Shown: positions 10,172 through 19,220 of the stretch, piece after piece
Numbering within the stretch: the first letter of the stretch is position 1
Layout of the letters: the number at the start of each line of letters is the position of its first letter
Source: Micromonospora polyrhachis
GTDB lineage: Bacteria; Actinomycetota; Actinomycetes; Mycobacteriales; Micromonosporaceae
Length of the DNA stretch: 64,000 nt
Reading direction: 5' to 3'
Assembly (NCBI RefSeq): GCF_014203835.1
Contig: NZ_JACHJW010000001.1
Span: 6,150,501-6,214,500, forward strand
The notes under the pieces: generated by a model
The model's database searches: none
Told to the model about the DNA's origin: nothing
The model's input: only the letters and a program-made list of their open reading frames with translations
Position numbers and translations under genes: made by a program

Positions 10172-11644
10172 CTACTCGGGCAGGCGCGGTCCTGCCTCAC
10201 GCTGCGCCGCGAGCCAGGTCTCGACCTCGTCGGCCTGCCGGGGCAGGCCCGCCGACATGTTGACGGCCCCGGCGGCGGTGACCAGGATGTCGTCCTCGAT
10301 CCGGATCCCGACACCGCGTAGCTCCGCCGGCACCAGTTCGTCCTCGGGCTGGAAGTAGAGACCGGGCTCGACGGTGAGCACGTAGCCCTCGGCGAGTTCA
10401 CCCTCGCGGTACGTCTCCTTGCGGGCCTGGGCGCAGTCGTGCACGTCGATGCCGAGCATGTGCCCGAAGCCGTGCAGCGTCCACCGCCGGTAGACGGTCG
10501 ACTCGCGGTCCATCGCCTCGTCCACGCTGACCGGCAGCAGGCCCAGGTCGTGCAGCCCCTCGGCGAGCACCCGCATGCAGGTCTCGTGTACGTCCCGGAA
10601 GGCCACGCCCGGCTTGATGTAGTCGATGCCGGCCTGCTGTGAGGCGTACACGATGTCGTAGAGCTGACGCTGTAGCGGGCTGAACCGGCCGTCGACCGGC
10701 ACGGTCCGGGTGACGTCGGCGGTGTAGAGGTGACGCCCCTCCACGCCCATGTCCATCAGCAGCAGCTCGCCGGGGCGGGTGGTGCCGTTGTTGCGTACCC
10801 AGTGCAGGATCGTGGCGTGCTCGCCGGCCCCGACGATCGAGCCGTAGCCCACGTCGTTGCCGTCGTGCCGGGCCCGCAGCGCGAAGATGCCCTCCAGCAG
10901 CCGCTCGGAGACACCCCGGTCAGCCGGCAGCACCCGGGCCACGTCCTCGAAGCCCCGGACGGTGGCGTCGATCGCGTCCTGGAGCTGGGCGACCTCCCAC
11001 TCGTCCTTGACCAGCTTCAGCTCGGCGATCGCCGAGGCAAGCTCGCGGTCCCGGCCGACGGTGTCGTCCTGTCCCCGGTACGGGAGCACCGCTGCGTCCA
11101 CGTCGGCGTCCAGCCCGCGCAGCACCCGGGTACGCCCCGGCGCGCAGCCGGCCAGCGCGGCGTCCAGCTCGGTCAGCGGAGCGGTCTGGACGCCCAGCTC
11201 GGTGGACTTCTCGTTGAGCGTGTGTCGGCGGCCCACCCACAGCTCGCCGTGCCGACTGCGGAAGAACTCGTCGCTCTCCTTCGAGCAGCGGGGCCGCATG
11301 TAGAGGACGGCGTCGTGGCCGCCGCCGTTGGGGCGTAGTACCAGCACGCTGTCCGGGTCGTGGTCACCGGTCAGGTAGGCGAAGTCGCTTCCGGGGCGGA
11401 ACGGGTAGTTCGTGTCGTTCGCGCGTACCTTTTCCGGTCCGGTGGGGATCACCAGCGTCTCGCCGGAGAAGGCGGCCGACAGCGCGGCCCGGCGCTTGGC
11501 GTAGTTGGGCACCTCCGGCCGGGGCCCGACCGGTAGCGTGCTGTCCCGCCAGCCCTCCCGCATGAATGCGAGGAACTTTTCCGGGAAGTCGGGGTCGTGC
11601 GATTCAGTTCCCGCCGCCGTACTCTTGCCTTGTTCGTCGCTCAT
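10172..11644 (-). CDS. pepP: Xaa-Pro aminopeptidase (aminopeptidase P)
   Basis: A dinuclear metallopeptidase that removes the N-terminal residue before proline. The 490-residue protein has the aminopeptidase P N-terminal domain (about 45-180) and the pita-bread M24 domain. All five metal ligands are visible: D298 (MDMG), D310 (TADVTRT), H395 (HGFGHMLG), E426 (VEPGLY) and E450 (IEDD). The start is ATG followed by SDEQGKST with GGGAGGA before it; the frame is open further upstream but overlaps the asnB leader. No signal peptide, so it is cytoplasmic. It is divergent from asnB. Confidence 0.95.
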   Translation of the reverse strand: MSDEQGKSTAAGTESHDPDFPEKFLAFMREGWRDSTLPVGPRPEVPNYAKRRAALSAAFSGETLVIPTGPEKVRANDTNYPFRPGSDFAYLTGDHDPDSVLVLRPNGGGHDAVLYMRPRCSKESDEFFRSRHGELWVGRRHTLNEKSTELGVQTAPLTELDAALAGCAPGRTRVLRGLDADVDAAVLPYRGQDDTVGRDRELASAIAELKLVKDEWEVAQLQDAIDATVRGFEDVARVLPADRGVSERLLEGIFALRARHDGNDVGYGSIVGAGEHATILHWVRNNGTTRPGELLLMDMGVEGRHLYTADVTRTVPVDGRFSPLQRQLYDIVYASQQAGIDYIKPGVAFRDVHETCMRVLAEGLHDLGLLPVSVDEAMDRESTVYRRWTLHGFGHMLGIDVHDCAQARKETYREGELAEGYVLTVEPGLYFQPEDELVPAELRGVGIRIEDDILVTAAGAVNMSAGLPRQADEVETWLAAQREAGPRLPE

Positions 11645-11768
11645 CGCCCGGTCCTCCCTCGCCCACCGTCGCTGCCGACGATATCGCGCCGACCGTACCG
11701 TGGCGATCGGGGCGATGGAGGCAGCGGTGCCGGCACAGCCAACCGGCGCGCGTGGAAAGATGACCGCC

Positions 11769-13730
11769 ATGTGCGGACTTCTGGCTTTCTTCAGCGCGCG
11801 CGGTGACGCCGGCGCGCACCGCGATGCCATCGCCGGCGCGTTGGAATGCCTGCACCACCGAGGACCGGACGAGACCGGCGTCGAGTTGATCGCCGATGGT
11901 TCGGGTCGGTACGCGGACGCGGTCTTCGCCCACAAGCGGCTGGCGATCATCGACGTGGCGCTGAGCCACGAACCCCTGCCCTACGCCGACGGTCGCTACC
12001 TGCTGACCTTCAACGGCGAGATCTACAACTACATCGAGCTGCGCGAGGAACTGATCCGCGACTACGGCGCGCGGTTCGCCACCCAGGGCGACGGCGAGGT
12101 GATCGTCGCTGGGTTCCACTACTGGGGCGAGCGGGTGCTCGACCGGCTGCGCGGGATGTTCGCCTTCGTCATCTGGGACCGCAAGGAGCGGCGGGCGTTC
12201 GGGGCCCGGGACAACTTCGGCATCAAGCCGCTGCACTACCTGCAGACCCCGGACGGGGTCTACCTCGCCTCGGAGAAGAAGGCGCTGCTCCCGTTCGCGC
12301 CCTCGGCCTACGCCGGGGACGCCGGGGTGAACACCGCCAACCTGTCGCACTACCTGACCTTGCAGTACGTGCCCGAGCCGGGCACGCTGCACCAGGGCAT
12401 CAACCGGATCGGGTCGGGTGAGTACCTGACCTGGCAGCCCGGCGGTCAGATCGAGATACGCCGCTGGTACCGCCCGGTGTTCCGGCCCACCCCGATCGAC
12501 GACCCGCAGCGGCTCTACCACCAGATCCGCGAGACGCTGCGCGAGAGCGTACGGATGCACATGCGCTCGGACGTGCCGGTCGGCTCGTTCCTGTCCAGCG
12601 GCATCGACTCGACCGCGGTGGTCGCGCTGGCCCGGGAGTTCAACCCGAACATCCTGACCTTCACCGTGGGCTACGACGTGCCGGGCTACTCGGAGATCGA
12701 CGTCGCCCAGGACTCGGCCCGCCACCTCGGGGTGACCACCATCCCGACCAAGATCGGGCCGCACGACATGATGGAGGCGCTGCCCCGGATCGTCTGGCAC
12801 CTGGACGACCCGGTCGCCGACCCGGCGCTGGTGCCGCTCTACTTCGTGGCGAAGAAGGCGGCCGAGTACGTCACCGTGGTCCTCTCCGGTGAGGGGGCCG
12901 ACGAGTTCTTCGGCGGCTACACCATCTACCGCGAGCCGCTGTCGCTCGAAACGGTGAACGGTCTGCCCAGCGGGGTGCAGAAGGGGCTGCGGGCGGTCTC
13001 CAAGGCGATTCCGCAGGGGGTCAAGGGCAAGAGCTTCCTGGAGCGCGGCACCACCCCGATCGAGCAGCGCTACTACGGCAACGCCCGGATGTTCACCGAG
13101 GAGGAGAAGCAGCACCTGATGCGCCGCTACAACCCCGCGGTGCGCTACACCGACGTCACCGCGCCGGTCTACGCCGAGTGCGTAGAGCTGGACGACGTCA
13201 CCAAGATGCAGTACATCGACCTCTACACCTGGCTGCGGGGCGACATCCTGGTCAAGGCGGACCGGATCTCCATGGCGCACTCCCTCGAGGTGCGGGTGCC
13301 GTTCCTGGACCGGGAGGTGTTCAACGTGGCGTCGATCATCCCGGTGGACCTGAAGCTCCCGCCGCGCTCGGACGCCACCAAGTTCGCCATGCGGCAGGCG
13401 TTGCAGGGGGTGGTCCCGCCGGCCATCGTCAACCGACGCAAGCTGGGCTTCCCGACCCCGACCCGGGTCTGGCTGCGGGGCGAGATGTACGAGTGGGTTC
13501 GGCACATCATCGCCACCTCCGGTGCCGGTGACCTGCTCGACCTGAACTACGCCATCCGGCTGCTGGACGAGCACAAGCGGGAGGAGGCGGACCACTCCCG
13601 CAAGGTCTGGACCGTGCTGATCTTCTGCATCTGGCACGCCATCTTCGTGGCCAAGACCCTCGACCCGGGCATCCAGCGCAACCAGTCGGCGCTGCTCACC
13701 AAGCCGGTGGTCGGCTCGATGGTGGCCTGA
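11769..13730 (+). CDS. asnB: Asparagine synthetase, glutamine-hydrolysing
   Basis: A 653-residue class II glutamine amidotransferase/synthetase that makes asparagine from aspartate, ATP and glutamine. The start ATG is followed directly by Cys2, the N-terminal nucleophile after Met removal. FNGEIYNY (81-88) is the glutaminase pocket, SSGIDST (about 276-282) the PP-loop, and LSGEGADEFFGGY the downstream synthetase motif. It is longer than E. coli AsnB (554), with a C-terminal extension usual in actinobacteria. The start is fixed by the catalytic Cys. A hairpin terminator follows the stop. Confidence 0.93.
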   Translation: MCGLLAFFSARGDAGAHRDAIAGALECLHHRGPDETGVELIADGSGRYADAVFAHKRLAIIDVALSHEPLPYADGRYLLTFNGEIYNYIELREELIRDYGARFATQGDGEVIVAGFHYWGERVLDRLRGMFAFVIWDRKERRAFGARDNFGIKPLHYLQTPDGVYLASEKKALLPFAPSAYAGDAGVNTANLSHYLTLQYVPEPGTLHQGINRIGSGEYLTWQPGGQIEIRRWYRPVFRPTPIDDPQRLYHQIRETLRESVRMHMRSDVPVGSFLSSGIDSTAVVALAREFNPNILTFTVGYDVPGYSEIDVAQDSARHLGVTTIPTKIGPHDMMEALPRIVWHLDDPVADPALVPLYFVAKKAAEYVTVVLSGEGADEFFGGYTIYREPLSLETVNGLPSGVQKGLRAVSKAIPQGVKGKSFLERGTTPIEQRYYGNARMFTEEEKQHLMRRYNPAVRYTDVTAPVYAECVELDDVTKMQYIDLYTWLRGDILVKADRISMAHSLEVRVPFLDREVFNVASIIPVDLKLPPRSDATKFAMRQALQGVVPPAIVNRRKLGFPTPTRVWLRGEMYEWVRHIIATSGAGDLLDLNYAIRLLDEHKREEADHSRKVWTVLIFCIWHAIFVAKTLDPGIQRNQSALLTKPVVGSMVA

Positions 13731-13748
13731 CCGGCCGCCTGCTTCGTC

Positions 13749-13803
13749 GATCAGGAGGTTCGCGTCCCCGAGCCGCAGCCCGGCTGACGCGAACCTCCTG
13801 ATC
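13749..13803. terminator. Bidirectional hairpin terminator
   Basis: A perfect 18-bp stem (GATCAGGAGGTTCGCGTC with GACGCGAACCTCCTGATC) and 19-nt loop lie between the convergent asnB and LPMO genes. The length and perfection suit a shared terminator; such sequences can also be dispersed repeats. Confidence 0.75.
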
Positions 13804-13822
13804 GGTTCGTCGGGTCAGCGGG

Positions 13823-14902
13823 TCACGGACTGGTGCAGGTCACGGTGGGGGCACCGTTGGTCGCCCCGGCGCTGGCGGTGAAGCCGAAGGTCGTACTCCC
13901 GTCCGGCGGTACGGCCCCGTTGTACGCCGCGTTGCGGACCGTGACGCTGGCCCCGTTCTGGGTGTGCGTGCCGTTCCACAGCTGGCCGATGCTCTGCCCG
14001 TTGGGCCAGTTCCAGGTGGCGGTCCACCCGTTGAACGTCGAACCGCCGTGGTTCATGATCGTGACCTCCGCCTGGAAACCACCGGACCAGGCGTTGACCA
14101 CCCGGTAGCCGGCCATGCAACTGACCGGACCCGGCGGCGGGGTGGTCGGCCCCGTCGTCGGCGGTGGCGTGGTCGGGTTGGGGGTCGGGGTACCACCGGG
14201 CCCGACGCCGGTCACCTCACCGTTGCCGCCGTCGAAGACCACGTCCGAACAGCCGAAGAAGTTCTCCTGGCTGTCCGAACGGACCCAGCGGGAGTAGATG
14301 ATGTGCCGGCCGCTCTTGCCGGATGGCAGCTGCCCACCGAAGTAGTAGTGCCCCTCGTTGCTGCCGGGCCCGCCGTTCTGCGGTGGGTTGGTCACCGTCA
14401 GGAACGGTTCCTCAAGATCGCTCCAGGCCAGCGTCCGGGTCGGGCTCCAACTGTCCTTGGTCACATAGAAGTAGAACGTGCCCGGATGGTGGGCCCAGTT
14501 GCTGTACCTGAAGCTGAAGTTGGCCCCCGAGGTGAGGTGGGTCAACGGCCAGTCGTTACGAGCCAGGTCGTACCCACCGAAGCCGGTGTTGCCGCCGCTG
14601 CACAGCTGACCGTCCGGGATGAAACCCACCGTACGGCCGTTCGCGTCGGAACGCAGCACGCTGAACCAGTTGTAGAGCGAATTGGCACCGCTCTGCGCGA
14701 CAGCCGCCGCGCAGGCCGGGTTGTTCGGGCGGATGTCACCCTGCGGGCTGAGTCCGTCCTTCCAACACAGGTAGGTGCGGCTGCCCGGGGCCATGGCGGC
14801 ACCGTGTGCCGAGGCGGAATGGGGAAGGACCACCGTCACGACGGCGGCGGTGACGAGGATGGCCACGGCGGAGAGGACCGTGAGCCGACGTAGGGGTTTC
14901 AC
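13823..14902 (-). CDS. Secreted AA10 lytic polysaccharide monooxygenase with CBM2
   Basis: A copper enzyme that oxidatively cleaves crystalline cellulose or chitin. The 359-residue precursor has a Sec-type signal peptide (1-32) ending SASA, so mature residue 1 is His33 of HGAAMAPGSR, the first ligand of the histidine brace. The second ligand is H138 or H139 in NWAHHPG. A Pro/Thr/Gly-rich linker (about 237-260) leads to a C-terminal CBM2 (Trp-rich, NGWTATWNWPNG). The start is GTG with AAGGAG six bases upstream. Whether cellulose or chitin is the main substrate is not readable here; CBM2 fits both. Confidence 0.93.
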   Translation of the reverse strand: MKPLRRLTVLSAVAILVTAAVVTVVLPHSASAHGAAMAPGSRTYLCWKDGLSPQGDIRPNNPACAAAVAQSGANSLYNWFSVLRSDANGRTVGFIPDGQLCSGGNTGFGGYDLARNDWPLTHLTSGANFSFRYSNWAHHPGTFYFYVTKDSWSPTRTLAWSDLEEPFLTVTNPPQNGGPGSNEGHYYFGGQLPSGKSGRHIIYSRWVRSDSQENFFGCSDVVFDGGNGEVTGVGPGGTPTPNPTTPPPTTGPTTPPPGPVSCMAGYRVVNAWSGGFQAEVTIMNHGGSTFNGWTATWNWPNGQSIGQLWNGTHTQNGASVTVRNAAYNGAVPPDGSTTFGFTASAGATNGAPTVTCTSP

Positions 14903-15236
14903 CGGGTTCTCCTTGCTGGACCGAGTCCCGCCAGCCGGGCACGCGGCGATGCGAACGACCCGGTACGGCGGGAATGAACGGGGGGCATGTCCGGAGCGCG
15001 GACGGATGGTGGCGGTGTGCGGTCGCCCGGTCCGCATATCGACGCCGCTCTCGTGGCCCCTTGCCGGCTCCCGACCAGCGCGTCAGCCCTCGCGCTGTCT
15101 CGGCAGCGCTATCCCAACACGGATCGGACATCAACTCAATAGTCATATCTCGATCAATTCGCCATCCTGGGATGGGAGTCGCCGGGCGGTGCGGTGGCGA
15201 TGCCCACCCGGGCCGAGGTGGCCCGGCGTTCACCGA
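14903..15236. other. Intergenic region upstream of LPMO
   Basis: This 334-nt stretch holds the LPMO promoter region. An AT-rich patch at 15120-15165 is the likeliest promoter core, but no convincing -35/-10 pair is seen. CGCCGGGC and GCCCGGCG arms (15180-15187 and 15221-15228) lie just after the metallo-hydrolase stop and may terminate it. No gene is supported. Confidence 0.5.
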
Positions 15237-16067
15237 TCAGGTGCCGTCGGTCAGCTCGGCGTAGCCCCGGCGTACCGCCACCAGGGCCGACTCCGGACCG
15301 AACGGGGCCTGCGCGGCCACCCGCTCTGCCGGAACGTGGTCGCAGTGGCCCTCGCGGATCAACCAGCCGAGGGCGGTGAGCTGGTCGTGCTGGGCCCGCA
15401 CGAAGTCCCGGTCGACGACGGCACCATGTCCGGGCACCACCCGGGTCCCGGCGGTGGTGTGACGCAGCAACTCGGCCAGGGTGCCGGCCCAGTCCAGCGG
15501 GTAGCTGTCCGCGAAGGCGGGTGGGCCGCTCTCCTCGACCAGGTCACCGGCGATCAGCACGTCGGCGTCGGGAACACGCACCACCAGGTCGCCCTCGGTG
15601 TGTCCCCGGCCGAGGTGGCGCAGCGTGACCGGTCGCCCGCCGAGATCCAGGGCGGCTTCCCGATGTACGGCATGGCTGGGCGCGAGCACCGGCGTCCGGC
15701 GGAGCTCGGCGGCCAGCTCCGGCTCACTGGCGAGCATCTCCTCGTACGCCTGTCGGCGTACCTCGTCAGGGTGGTCGCGTAACAACGCCAGGGTGGTCTC
15801 GTGGGCGTACACCGGACGGTCCGGGTCACCGGCCAGTGTGGCGTTGCCGAAGCAGTGGTCGAAGTGGTGGTGGGTGTTGACGATGGTCCACGGATAGGCC
15901 GTGATGGCCCGGACCGCGACGGCCAGGTCGGTCGCCTGGTCGGCGGTGGAGAGCGTGTCCACCAGCAGTGCCGCCTCGTCGCCGAGCACCAGGGTGACGT
16001 TGACGTCGAGCACCGGGTGCCGCAGCACCCAGATCCGGTCGCCGACCTCGGCGAAGCGGATGCTCAT
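15237..16067 (-). CDS. MBL-fold metallo-hydrolase
   Basis: A 276-residue metallo-beta-lactamase-fold hydrolase. The zinc motif HxHxDH is H66-H68-D70-H71 within NTHHHFDHC; further ligand candidates are the His in LGRGHTEGD, the Asp in IAGDLVEE and the His in VPGHGAV. The arrangement resembles glyoxalase II-type and lactamase-like small-molecule hydrolases; the substrate is unknown. Its ATG overlaps the stop of the upstream thioesterase gene (ATGA), so the two are coupled and probably act on related acyl compounds. Confidence 0.85.
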   Translation of the reverse strand: MSIRFAEVGDRIWVLRHPVLDVNVTLVLGDEAALLVDTLSTADQATDLAVAVRAITAYPWTIVNTHHHFDHCFGNATLAGDPDRPVYAHETTLALLRDHPDEVRRQAYEEMLASEPELAAELRRTPVLAPSHAVHREAALDLGGRPVTLRHLGRGHTEGDLVVRVPDADVLIAGDLVEESGPPAFADSYPLDWAGTLAELLRHTTAGTRVVPGHGAVVDRDFVRAQHDQLTALGWLIREGHCDHVPAERVAAQAPFGPESALVAVRRGYAELTDGT

Positions 16068-16513
16068 GCCGACCCGGTAGCCCGCTCCACGAACCGGTGC
16101 CGGTCGACCAGGGCCCGCTCGACCCGGCCCTCGGCCACCGTCGTCGCGCCGTCGGTGACGGTCACCTCGAACAGCAGCCGCCGGCCGTCGACCTTGGCCA
16201 ACCGGGCCTGTGCGGTGACCGTACGACCGACCGGGGTGGGGGCGCGATGGTCCAGCTCCACCCGTAGCCCGACGGTGGTCATGCCCGAGGGCATCCGGGT
16301 GGCGGTGGCGGCGACGGTGGCCGCCTCGGCCAGCGCGAGCACCCGGGGAGTGCCCAGCACCGGCACGTCACCCGAGCCGACCGCCTGCGCGGTGTCGGAG
16401 TCGGTGACGGTCAGTTCCACCCGGGCGGACAGCCCCGGTGTGAAAGCGGATTCCGGTTGCTGCCCCGATCCCGCCGATGTCGCCGTGAGATCAGGACCTG
16501 GCTGCTCTTCCAT
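16064..16513 (-). CDS. FlK-like hotdog thioesterase
   Basis: A 149-residue hotdog-fold protein. The FlK (fluoroacetyl-CoA thioesterase) catalytic pattern is recognisable: T55 in LGTPRVL, E63 in LAEAATVA, and H89 in ELDHRAPTPVG. Such enzymes hydrolyse acyl-CoA thioesters; most members do not act on fluoroacetyl-CoA, so the substrate is open. The first 20 residues are a low-complexity tail. There is no Shine-Dalgarno site; TATCCT six bases upstream of ATG suggests a leaderless mRNA. It heads a two-gene operon with the MBL hydrolase. Confidence 0.8.
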   Translation of the reverse strand: MEEQPGPDLTATSAGSGQQPESAFTPGLSARVELTVTDSDTAQAVGSGDVPVLGTPRVLALAEAATVAATATRMPSGMTTVGLRVELDHRAPTPVGRTVTAQARLAKVDGRRLLFEVTVTDGATTVAEGRVERALVDRHRFVERATGSA

Positions 16514-16519
16514 GCGACC

Positions 16520-16525
16520 AGGATA
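16520..16525 (-). promoter_or_regulatory. Leaderless-type -10 box, thioesterase
   Basis: TATCCT on the minus strand ends 6 nt before the ATG, so transcription would start at or next to the start codon. Confidence 0.5.
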
Positions 16526-16609
16526 GGCGCTCGGTGCGGGCCGGCGCTGGCGTGTACGAACCGCCCGAGGCGGGAAGATGGTCGATTTCAGGCGGGATGC
16601 GGTCGCCGT

Positions 16610-16615
16610 TAGTCT
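16610..16615 (+). promoter_or_regulatory. Leaderless-type -10 box, PAP2 gene
   Basis: TAGTCT ends 8 nt before the ATG of the PAP2 gene, which has no Shine-Dalgarno sequence. Confidence 0.5.
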
Positions 16616-16623
16616 GGTCAGCG

Positions 16624-17745
16624 ATGGTTGCCAACGTCACCGAACCCGCCTCCACCACGCCTTCCGGGTCGCCACCCGCCCCCGTCGACCGGCGTCGCCG
16701 GGTGCGTGCCATGTCGATCTGGTCGGTCGCGTTCGTGGCCGGCTGGTTGCTCATCGGCCTGCCCACCGACCCGCTCTATGCCTTCGTCTGGCTGTGGGCC
16801 GCGACGATCGCCTGGAACAGCGATCGCCCCTGGCGCAGCCATCTGCGATTCGCGCGGGACTGGCTGCCGATCGTGGTGCTACTGGCCCTCTACAACCTGT
16901 CCCGAGGGTTCGCCGACAACGGGGCCATCCCGCATGCCATGGAACTCGTCGTCGCCGACGTCTGGATGTTCGGCTGGGCCACCGGCGGTGAGGTGCCCAC
17001 CATCTGGCTCCAGGAACGGTTCTACGATCCAGCCGGTATCCACTGGTGGGACGTGGTGGCGAGCTGGGTCTACTTCTCGCACTTCGTGGCCGCGCTGGCC
17101 GCCGCCGTGGTGCTCTGGCTTCGTCACCGACCCCGATGGGCGGCGTTCATGCGACGCTGGGGTTTCCTGTGCGCGACGGGTCTGGTGACCTACTTCGTCT
17201 ATCCGGCCGCGCCGCCGTGGTGGGCCGCGCAGTACGGCCTGATCGAGGACGTGGCCCGCATCTCCACCCGGGGTTGGAAGGCGTTCGGCATGCACGGCGC
17301 GGGCAACCTGCTCAATGCCGGCCAGATCGCCTCCAATCCGGTAGCGGCGATGCCGTCGCTGCACACCGCGTTCGCACTCTTCGTGGTGGTCTTCTTCATC
17401 ACCGGTGTCCGGCGGCGGTGGTGGCCGTTGCTGCTTGCCTATCCGCTGGCGATGACCGTCACCCTGGTCTATTCCGGCGAGCACTATGTGATCGACGTCC
17501 TGGTCGGCTGGGCGTACGTCGGGATGACCTTCCTGGTGGTCGGTTTGGGCGAACGGTGGTGGGCGGCCCGGAAGGCCCGCCGGCAGGCGGCCGACGCACC
17601 GGCGCCGGCCGGTGAGATGCGGCCGGAGACGGGTACGGCGGCGGTGCCGCCGCAGCCGACGGATGCGGCGAACGGCGACGACCCGGCTGACGACGACGAC
17701 CCGGAGAGCCGGCCGGACGAGAAGCCGGTGCCGGTCAGCGGGTGA
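16624..17745 (+). CDS. PAP2-superfamily membrane enzyme (AUR1/inositol-phosphate transferase-like)
   Basis: A 373-residue integral membrane protein with about six to eight hydrophobic segments between residues 30 and 310 and a charged Asp/Pro-rich tail. The PAP2 motifs are MPSLHTAF (H247) and YSGEHYVIDVLVGW (H287, D291), the catalytic His-His-Asp arrangement. Members of this branch act as lipid phosphatases or transfer phospho-inositol-type head groups. The chosen start MVANVTEP has a TAGTCT box just upstream and no ribosome-binding site; the frame is open further 5'. It is divergent from the thioesterase, and its last 11 bases overlap the end of the convergent PH-domain gene. Confidence 0.8.
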   Translation: MVANVTEPASTTPSGSPPAPVDRRRRVRAMSIWSVAFVAGWLLIGLPTDPLYAFVWLWAATIAWNSDRPWRSHLRFARDWLPIVVLLALYNLSRGFADNGAIPHAMELVVADVWMFGWATGGEVPTIWLQERFYDPAGIHWWDVVASWVYFSHFVAALAAAVVLWLRHRPRWAAFMRRWGFLCATGLVTYFVYPAAPPWWAAQYGLIEDVARISTRGWKAFGMHGAGNLLNAGQIASNPVAAMPSLHTAFALFVVVFFITGVRRRWWPLLLAYPLAMTVTLVYSGEHYVIDVLVGWAYVGMTFLVVGLGERWWAARKARRQAADAPAPAGEMRPETGTAAVPPQPTDAANGDDPADDDDPESRPDEKPVPVSG

Positions 17746-19180
17746 TCCGAGCGGCGCGGGCCCGGGCCGTCAACTCGGCGGCCATCGCCCACGCCTCGGT
17801 CAGGTCCCGGTTGTGGGCTGCCGCGCCGCTGCCACCGGCGGTGTCCGCGTGCACCGTGGCCAGTCCCAGCCGGCGTTGCACCGGCCCCTGCACCACCCGG
17901 ACACTCTGGATCCGCGCGTACGGCACCAGTACGAGCTGCCGGGTGATCAACCCGCTGCGCACGGCGAACACCTCCGGGGAGAGTGCTGCCCCGAGCAATG
18001 GTTGGACCAGCGGGTCCAGCCATCGGGCCCGGCGGGGCGGCGGGGTCAGTGCCAGCCGGGCGAAGTCGACGCCGGGCAGCACCTCCCAGACGATCATCCG
18101 GCCGGTGTCCTGGAGGCCGACGGGAAGCAGCCGGTCGGCTCGGTTCCGGCCGTCCTGCTCGGGGCCGGCCGCATAGCCGGCCACGTCCATCCGTAGCCGC
18201 AACCACCCCTTCACCCGCCAGAGCAGCGGCCAGGTCACGGTGACCGCCTGTACCCGATCGAGTGGCACTGTCTGCGCGCGGGTCTCCAGCAGGCCGTTGT
18301 GCGCCCGTACGGCGTTGTCTTCCCGGGCCAGCCGGAAGTCCCAGTCGTCGAGCACCCGGCGTACCGGCTGCAGCAGCACACCGGCGGTGGCGGTGACGGT
18401 GCTGGCCACCGCGATGAACGAGAACGAGCCCTCGTAGAGGAACTGGGACAGCACGAAGGCCACCCCGAACGGCAGGAAGAACGCCTGCGGGGTGAGGAGC
18501 TGGCTGATCAGGAGATCCCGGTTGACCACCGCGTGCAGCAGGCGGCCCCGGGCCGGGGGAGGGGTGCCGGTGGCTACCGCCTCCGGGGCGACGCCGACCG
18601 GCGGTTGGGGCGCGTGGCCGGCGAGGCCCAGCAGGCGGCCCCGCAGCGCGACCGCGTCGGCGAGCGAGACGTACGCCAGCGGGGCCTCGGTCTTTCCACC
18701 ACCGACCACCTCCAGCCGCAGTTCGGCCAGGCCGGTGAGCTGGGCCAGCAGTGGCCGGACCACCTCGACCGCCTGCAACCGTTCCAGCGGGATCGCCCGG
18801 GTACGTCGCCACAGCAGACCATCGTGGATGCGTAGCTCCCGGCCGACGATGTGGTAGCCGGTGTAGTACCAGCTGACCACGGAGAGCACGACGGCACCGA
18901 GCAGCAGGACCGCCACCAGTAGGGCGAACCAGCCCAGCCCGATCCGGGAAAGGGTCGACCAGGAGAGCGCTGCGACGATCACCACCAGGGACTTCGCGCT
19001 GTGTAGCAGGGGGCTCAGGGGATGCAGCCGTTGCCGTGGCTCGGGAGCGCCCGCTGGCCCCACCGGCCCTGGCTGCCTCGGTGGGCCAGATGGTGGCCTC
19101 GGCGGGCCAGGTGACGGCCCCGGCTGCCCTGCTGGGTCGGCCGGCGGACCCGGTGGCCTCGGTGGGCCAGGTTGGCTCAT
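17735..19180 (-). CDS. Bacterial PH-domain (YdbT-like) membrane protein
   Basis: A 481-residue membrane protein. After a Pro/Gly-rich N-terminus (1-50) it has paired hydrophobic segments (about 60-105 and 235-275) alternating with bacterial PH (bPH2/DUF304) domains: the recurring pattern is a strand, then RxxxIPLxRLQAVEV, VPLDRVQAVTVTW or LVPYARIQSVRVV, giving three copies. It belongs with B. subtilis YdbT, linked to envelope stress and antimicrobial resistance. The start ATG (MSQPGPP) has GAGGA eight bases upstream. It lies 40 nt after the smaller YdbS-like partner, the usual pairing. Confidence 0.83.
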   Translation of the reverse strand: MSQPGPPRPPGPPADPAGQPGPSPGPPRPPSGPPRQPGPVGPAGAPEPRQRLHPLSPLLHSAKSLVVIVAALSWSTLSRIGLGWFALLVAVLLLGAVVLSVVSWYYTGYHIVGRELRIHDGLLWRRTRAIPLERLQAVEVVRPLLAQLTGLAELRLEVVGGGKTEAPLAYVSLADAVALRGRLLGLAGHAPQPPVGVAPEAVATGTPPPARGRLLHAVVNRDLLISQLLTPQAFFLPFGVAFVLSQFLYEGSFSFIAVASTVTATAGVLLQPVRRVLDDWDFRLAREDNAVRAHNGLLETRAQTVPLDRVQAVTVTWPLLWRVKGWLRLRMDVAGYAAGPEQDGRNRADRLLPVGLQDTGRMIVWEVLPGVDFARLALTPPPRRARWLDPLVQPLLGAALSPEVFAVRSGLITRQLVLVPYARIQSVRVVQGPVQRRLGLATVHADTAGGSGAAAHNRDLTEAWAMAAELTARARAARITR

Positions 19181-19220
19181 CGGACCGGTCCTCGACCGGC
19201 CGCAGAACGGGCGGAGTGCT

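Noticed and set aside
15090-15120. CebR-like cellulose operator upstream of the LPMO
   Set aside because: GGCAGCGCTATCCC only loosely resembles the TGGGAGCGCTCCCA box and does not keep its symmetry.
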